63,194 nucleotides of DNA, from the NCBI RefSeq assembly GCF_003202435.1, contig NZ_QJHK01000026.1:1-63194 (forward strand), in the 5' to 3' direction. The DNA comes from Flavobacterium cheongpyeongense. GTDB lineage: Bacteria > Bacteroidota > Bacteroidia > Flavobacteriales > Flavobacteriaceae. The translations under genes were made by a program, and so were the position numbers. The notes under the pieces were generated by a model that had not been told where the DNA came from, made no database searches, and was given only the letters and a program-made list of their open reading frames with translations. How positions within the stretch are numbered: position 1 is the stretch's first letter; every line of letters starts with the position of its first letter. This document shows, piece after piece, positions 60,702 through 63,194 of this stretch.

Positions 60702-62585
60702 ATGACAACAGGTAAAATTAATGTTTCTGTAGAGAACATCTTTCCCTTAATCAAAAAGTTCTTGTACAGTGATCACGAAATCTTCTTACGTGAATTAGTT
60801 TCAAACGGAACCGATGCAACTTTAAAACTAAAACATCTCATTAGCCTAGGCGAAGCTAAAGTAGAATACGGCAATCCGGTCATTGAAATCAAAATTGATA
60901 AGGAAGGCAAAAAAATACACATTATCGATCAGGGTTTGGGGATGACTACTGAGGAAGTAGAAAAATACATTAATCAGGTTGCCTTTTCCGGAGCTGAAGA
61001 GTTTCTGGATAAATACAAAGATTCTGCTAAAGATTCCGGAATTATTGGTCATTTTGGTCTTGGTTTTTACTCTGCATTTATGGTGGCAGAAAAAGTTGAA
61101 ATCATCACTAAATCTTATAAAGATGAACCTGCTGCTCACTGGACATGTGACGGTAGCCCAGAATTCACCTTAGAACCGGCTGACAAAACTTCACGAGGAA
61201 CTGAAATTATCCTTCACATTGCTGAAGATTCTCTTGAATTTTTAGACGATTCAAAAATCAGTGGGTTATTAAATAAATACAATAAGTTTATGCCTATTCC
61301 GATTAAATTCGGAACAAGAACAGAAACACTACCTAAACCAGAAGATGCTCCCGAAGATTACGTAAATGAAACTGTAGAAACAGACAACATTATCAATAAT
61401 CCGAATCCGGCATGGACAAAACAACCTACTGAACTCTCTGATGAAGATTACAAAAACTTCTACAGAGAATTGTACCCAATGCAATTTGAAGATCCTTTGT
61501 TTAACATTCACTTAAATGTTGATTATCCTTTTAACTTAACTGGTATTTTGTATTTCCCAAAATTGGGTTCTGATATGCAAATTCAAAAAGATAAAATACA
61601 ATTATATCAAAATCAGGTTTACGTTACAGATAACGTAGAAGGAATTGTTCCTGAATTCTTAACAATGCTTAAAGGAGTTATTGATTCTCCGGATATTCCT
61701 TTAAATGTTTCTCGTTCTGGTTTACAGGCTGACGGAGCAGTTAAGAAAATTTCAAACTACATTACTCGTAAAGTTGCTGATAAATTAAAAGCATTATTTA
61801 ATGAAAATCGTACAGATTTTGAAGCAAAATGGAACGACATTAAAATCGTTTTAGAATACGGAATGCTTTCTGAAGATAAATTCTACGAAAAAGCTGGTGC
61901 GTTTGTACTATACCCAACGGTAGACAACACTTACTTTACTTTAGAAGAATTAAAAGAAAAACTAAAAGAAAACCAAACAGATAAAGATGGTAAACTTGTC
62001 GTTCTTTATGCCGGTAACAAAGAAGATCAACATTCTTATATTGAAGCAGCAAAAGGTAAAGGTTACGAGATATTGCTTTTAGATTCTCCTATTATTTCCC
62101 ACTTAATTCAGAAAATCGAAAATGACAATAAAGATGTTACTTTTGTTCGTGTAGATTCTGATCATATAGATAATTTAATCAAAAAAGAAGAAAACACGAT
62201 TTCTAAATTATCCGATGAAGAAAAGGAAGCTTTAAAAACTTCTTTAGAAGCCTATATTCCGAAAGCTTATAGCGTTCAATTAGAAGCAATGGATAGTCAG
62301 GCTGCTCCATTTATAATCACTCAGCCTGAGTTTATGAGAAGAATGAAAGAAATGAGCCAGTCAGGTGGAGGAGGAATGTTTGGCATGGGAAATATGCCAG
62401 AAATGTATAATTTGGTTGTTAACACCAATTCTGATCTCGCAACAAGTATTTTAAATACCGAAGACAAAACACATCAGGAACATTTGGTAAAACAGGCTTT
62501 AGACTTAGCAAAATTATCACAAAACCTATTAAAAGGTGAAGCACTTACTGCTTTCGTGAAAAGAAGTTTTGAAATGATCAAATAA
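60702..62585 (+). CDS. htpG: molecular chaperone HtpG (Hsp90)
   Basis: A 627-residue bacterial Hsp90. GHKL ATPase domain (1-~220): HEIFLRELVSNGTDATLKLK with the catalytic Glu and nucleotide Asn region, IIDQGLGMTTEEVEKYI and GIIGHFGLGFYSAFMVAEKVE. The middle domain has the ATP-sensing Arg in PLNVSRSGLQADG. The C-terminal dimerisation domain ends with ALTAFVKRSFEMIK. In the usual SNASDA motif the present sequence reads SNGTDA. It helps refold client proteins with DnaK. No obvious consensus promoter; a strong terminator follows. Confidence 0.97.
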   Translation: MTTGKINVSVENIFPLIKKFLYSDHEIFLRELVSNGTDATLKLKHLISLGEAKVEYGNPVIEIKIDKEGKKIHIIDQGLGMTTEEVEKYINQVAFSGAEEFLDKYKDSAKDSGIIGHFGLGFYSAFMVAEKVEIITKSYKDEPAAHWTCDGSPEFTLEPADKTSRGTEIILHIAEDSLEFLDDSKISGLLNKYNKFMPIPIKFGTRTETLPKPEDAPEDYVNETVETDNIINNPNPAWTKQPTELSDEDYKNFYRELYPMQFEDPLFNIHLNVDYPFNLTGILYFPKLGSDMQIQKDKIQLYQNQVYVTDNVEGIVPEFLTMLKGVIDSPDIPLNVSRSGLQADGAVKKISNYITRKVADKLKALFNENRTDFEAKWNDIKIVLEYGMLSEDKFYEKAGAFVLYPTVDNTYFTLEELKEKLKENQTDKDGKLVVLYAGNKEDQHSYIEAAKGKGYEILLLDSPIISHLIQKIENDNKDVTFVRVDSDHIDNLIKKEENTISKLSDEEKEALKTSLEAYIPKAYSVQLEAMDSQAAPFIITQPEFMRRMKEMSQSGGGGMFGMGNMPEMYNLVVNTNSDLATSILNTEDKTHQEHLVKQALDLAKLSQNLLKGEALTAFVKRSFEMIK

Positions 62586-62609
62586 AAATTTACAAAAATC
62601 TACTCTCAG

Positions 62610-62645
62610 AATCCTGTAAGCAAATGTACTTACAGGATTTTTTTT
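62610..62645 (+). terminator. terminator of htpG
   Basis: AATCCTGTAAG (62610-62620) pairs with CTTACAGGATT (62629-62639), loop of 8, then a T run. Confidence 0.9.
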
Positions 62646-62861
62646 GCAATTTATTCAAATAAATAGTTTTTTAATTATACCATTTATAATTCTCTAACTG
62701 TTCGAAAATTTTCTGATGTTATACCGATATAATATAAAAATAGGTTAATTCTTATTGACTATACAGAATAGATAATCGATAATTAGCTATGGGAGTCTCA
62801 AGACCTAGATATATGATGATCCGTAAATCAAACAGAACGCGCCAAATAACGGGTCATAATT

Positions 62862-62984
62862 ATGGCGTTTCCCCGAGGGCCGGGCTGTCCGCTGTATCTT
62901 TTGTTGAGTCACACTTGTTTAATTCAGAAATCTAAGTTCACACAAAAGGATGCCGCTTCCATCCCTAACGCGGCTTTGGGGCAA
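62862..62984 (-). ncRNA. structured intergenic element, copy C
   Basis: Minus strand: GCCCCAAAGCC...TAGGGATGGAAGCGGCATCCTTTTG cut as GAAGCGGCATCCTTTTG and CAAAAGATACAGCGGACAG, matching the flanking blocks of copies A and B. Helix ATC-TTTTG / CAAAA-GAT spans 62896-62951 with a larger apical part holding ACTT/AAGT; a GC-rich 3' side (GGCCCTCGGGGAAACGCC) extends the element. It occupies the 526-bp spacer between htpG and tRNA-Leu; the region 62646-62861 shows no gene or signal. Confidence 0.55.
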
Positions 62985-63068
62985 CTCAGGAAATTTAAGA
63001 ACTCAAAAGCGTTTTGCCTAATCCCAGCTTCTGGACAAATTGAAAATCCTTATCTATTTCAGAAAATA

Positions 63069-63105
63069 AAAAAGCGTAATAACTGATATAAGTAATTACG
63101 CTTTT
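63069..63105 (-). terminator. terminator of tRNA-Leu
   Basis: Minus strand AAAAAGCGTAATTACT pairs with a near-perfect GTTATTACGCTTTTTT arm, ending in a T run, seven bases past the tRNA 3' end. Confidence 0.8.
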
Positions 63106-63111
63106 TGTTTG

Positions 63112-63194
63112 TACTCAGAGCGGGACTTGAACCCGCACGAACATTGCTGTTCACTGGATTTTAAGTCCAGCGTGTCTACCAATTTCACCATCCG
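63112..63194 (-). tRNA. tRNA-Leu (TAA), 5' end cut by the window
   Basis: Minus strand: D arm GATGGTGAAATTGGTAGAC, anticodon loop ACTTAAAATC giving TAA, long variable arm, T arm GCGGGTTCAAGTCCCGC, 3' acceptor TCTGAGT with discriminator A. The 5' acceptor CGGA matches it except for about three bases (ACT) that lie beyond base 63194. CCA is not encoded. Confidence 0.93.

Noticed and set aside
62862..63086. 74-codon plus-strand open frame beginning MAFPRGPGCPLY
   Set aside because: It lies wholly over structured element copy C and its flank; base composition follows the RNA-like repeat, and a second frame is open there too. Treated as a chance frame over a repeat.

Overview
The window reads as a chromosomal segment of a Flavobacterium-type member of the Bacteroidetes (family Flavobacteriaceae). 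The grounds are an AT-rich sequence, type IX secretion (T9SS) sorting domains, PorD/DUF4835, lineage-typical unknown families (DUF6913 and DUF6495 from memory), FabV as enoyl-ACP reductase, a YtxJ bacillithiol protein, a JOHN/IND-like subclass B1 metallo-beta-lactamase, and promoters of the Bacteroidetes form TTG-N19-TAnnTTTG. No sequence search was possible, so family names rest on motifs and recall.

Layout. 1-2.8 kb: the 3' end of a T9SS-secreted surface protein, an outer-membrane barrel protein, and a REP-associated (RAYT/Y1) transposase carrying an in-frame 21-bp-period inverted array. 3-5.3 kb: tRNA-Tyr and tRNA-Val, then an ABC exporter. 5.3-12.2 kb: an RND efflux operon (adaptor, pump, TolC) with a 22-bp operator-like palindrome upstream and a bestrophin-like channel gene behind it. 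12.5-17.9 kb: pheT, a DUF808 membrane protein, a frameshifted small gene and a two-gene surface-protein operon. 18-29.7 kb: clpB, ytxJ, an OstA/LptA-like gene, a class III aminotransferase, a TPR protein with aroE, a DUF349 protein and OsmC.

29.7-42 kb is almost all minus strand. It holds a glycosyltransferase-coaE-rprXY run and a long envelope/CoA cluster reading bamD, rpoZ, coaBC, porD, recN, TPR, fabV from one good promoter, preceded by DUF6913-dapA. 42-49 kb: a 5'-nucleotidase split into two separately exported proteins, ligA, two poorly known genes, and rpsF-rpsR-rplI. 49-55 kb: an orphan LytTR regulator meeting a run of nadC, brkB, DUF2147, metallo-beta-lactamase and priA. 55-63 kb: an AlkC-like glycosylase, a pirin-OsmC-GNAT operon, an orphan ABC ATPase, a lipocalin-OmpA lipoprotein pair, htpG, and a tRNA-Leu cut by the window end.

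Most of the window is housekeeping. I see no CRISPR array, prophage, rRNA or defence island. The least explained material is non-coding or short: (i) three copies of a structured element (about 5431-5505, 24434-24510, 62862-62984) that share flanking blocks but replace the inner helix with different paired sequences; (ii) the RAYT gene whose coding sequence contains a 30-bp perfect palindrome; (iii) 7-bp-period repeats in operon spacers; (iv) a frameshifted 54-residue gene; (v) an unknown polytopic protein with His residues in membrane segments.
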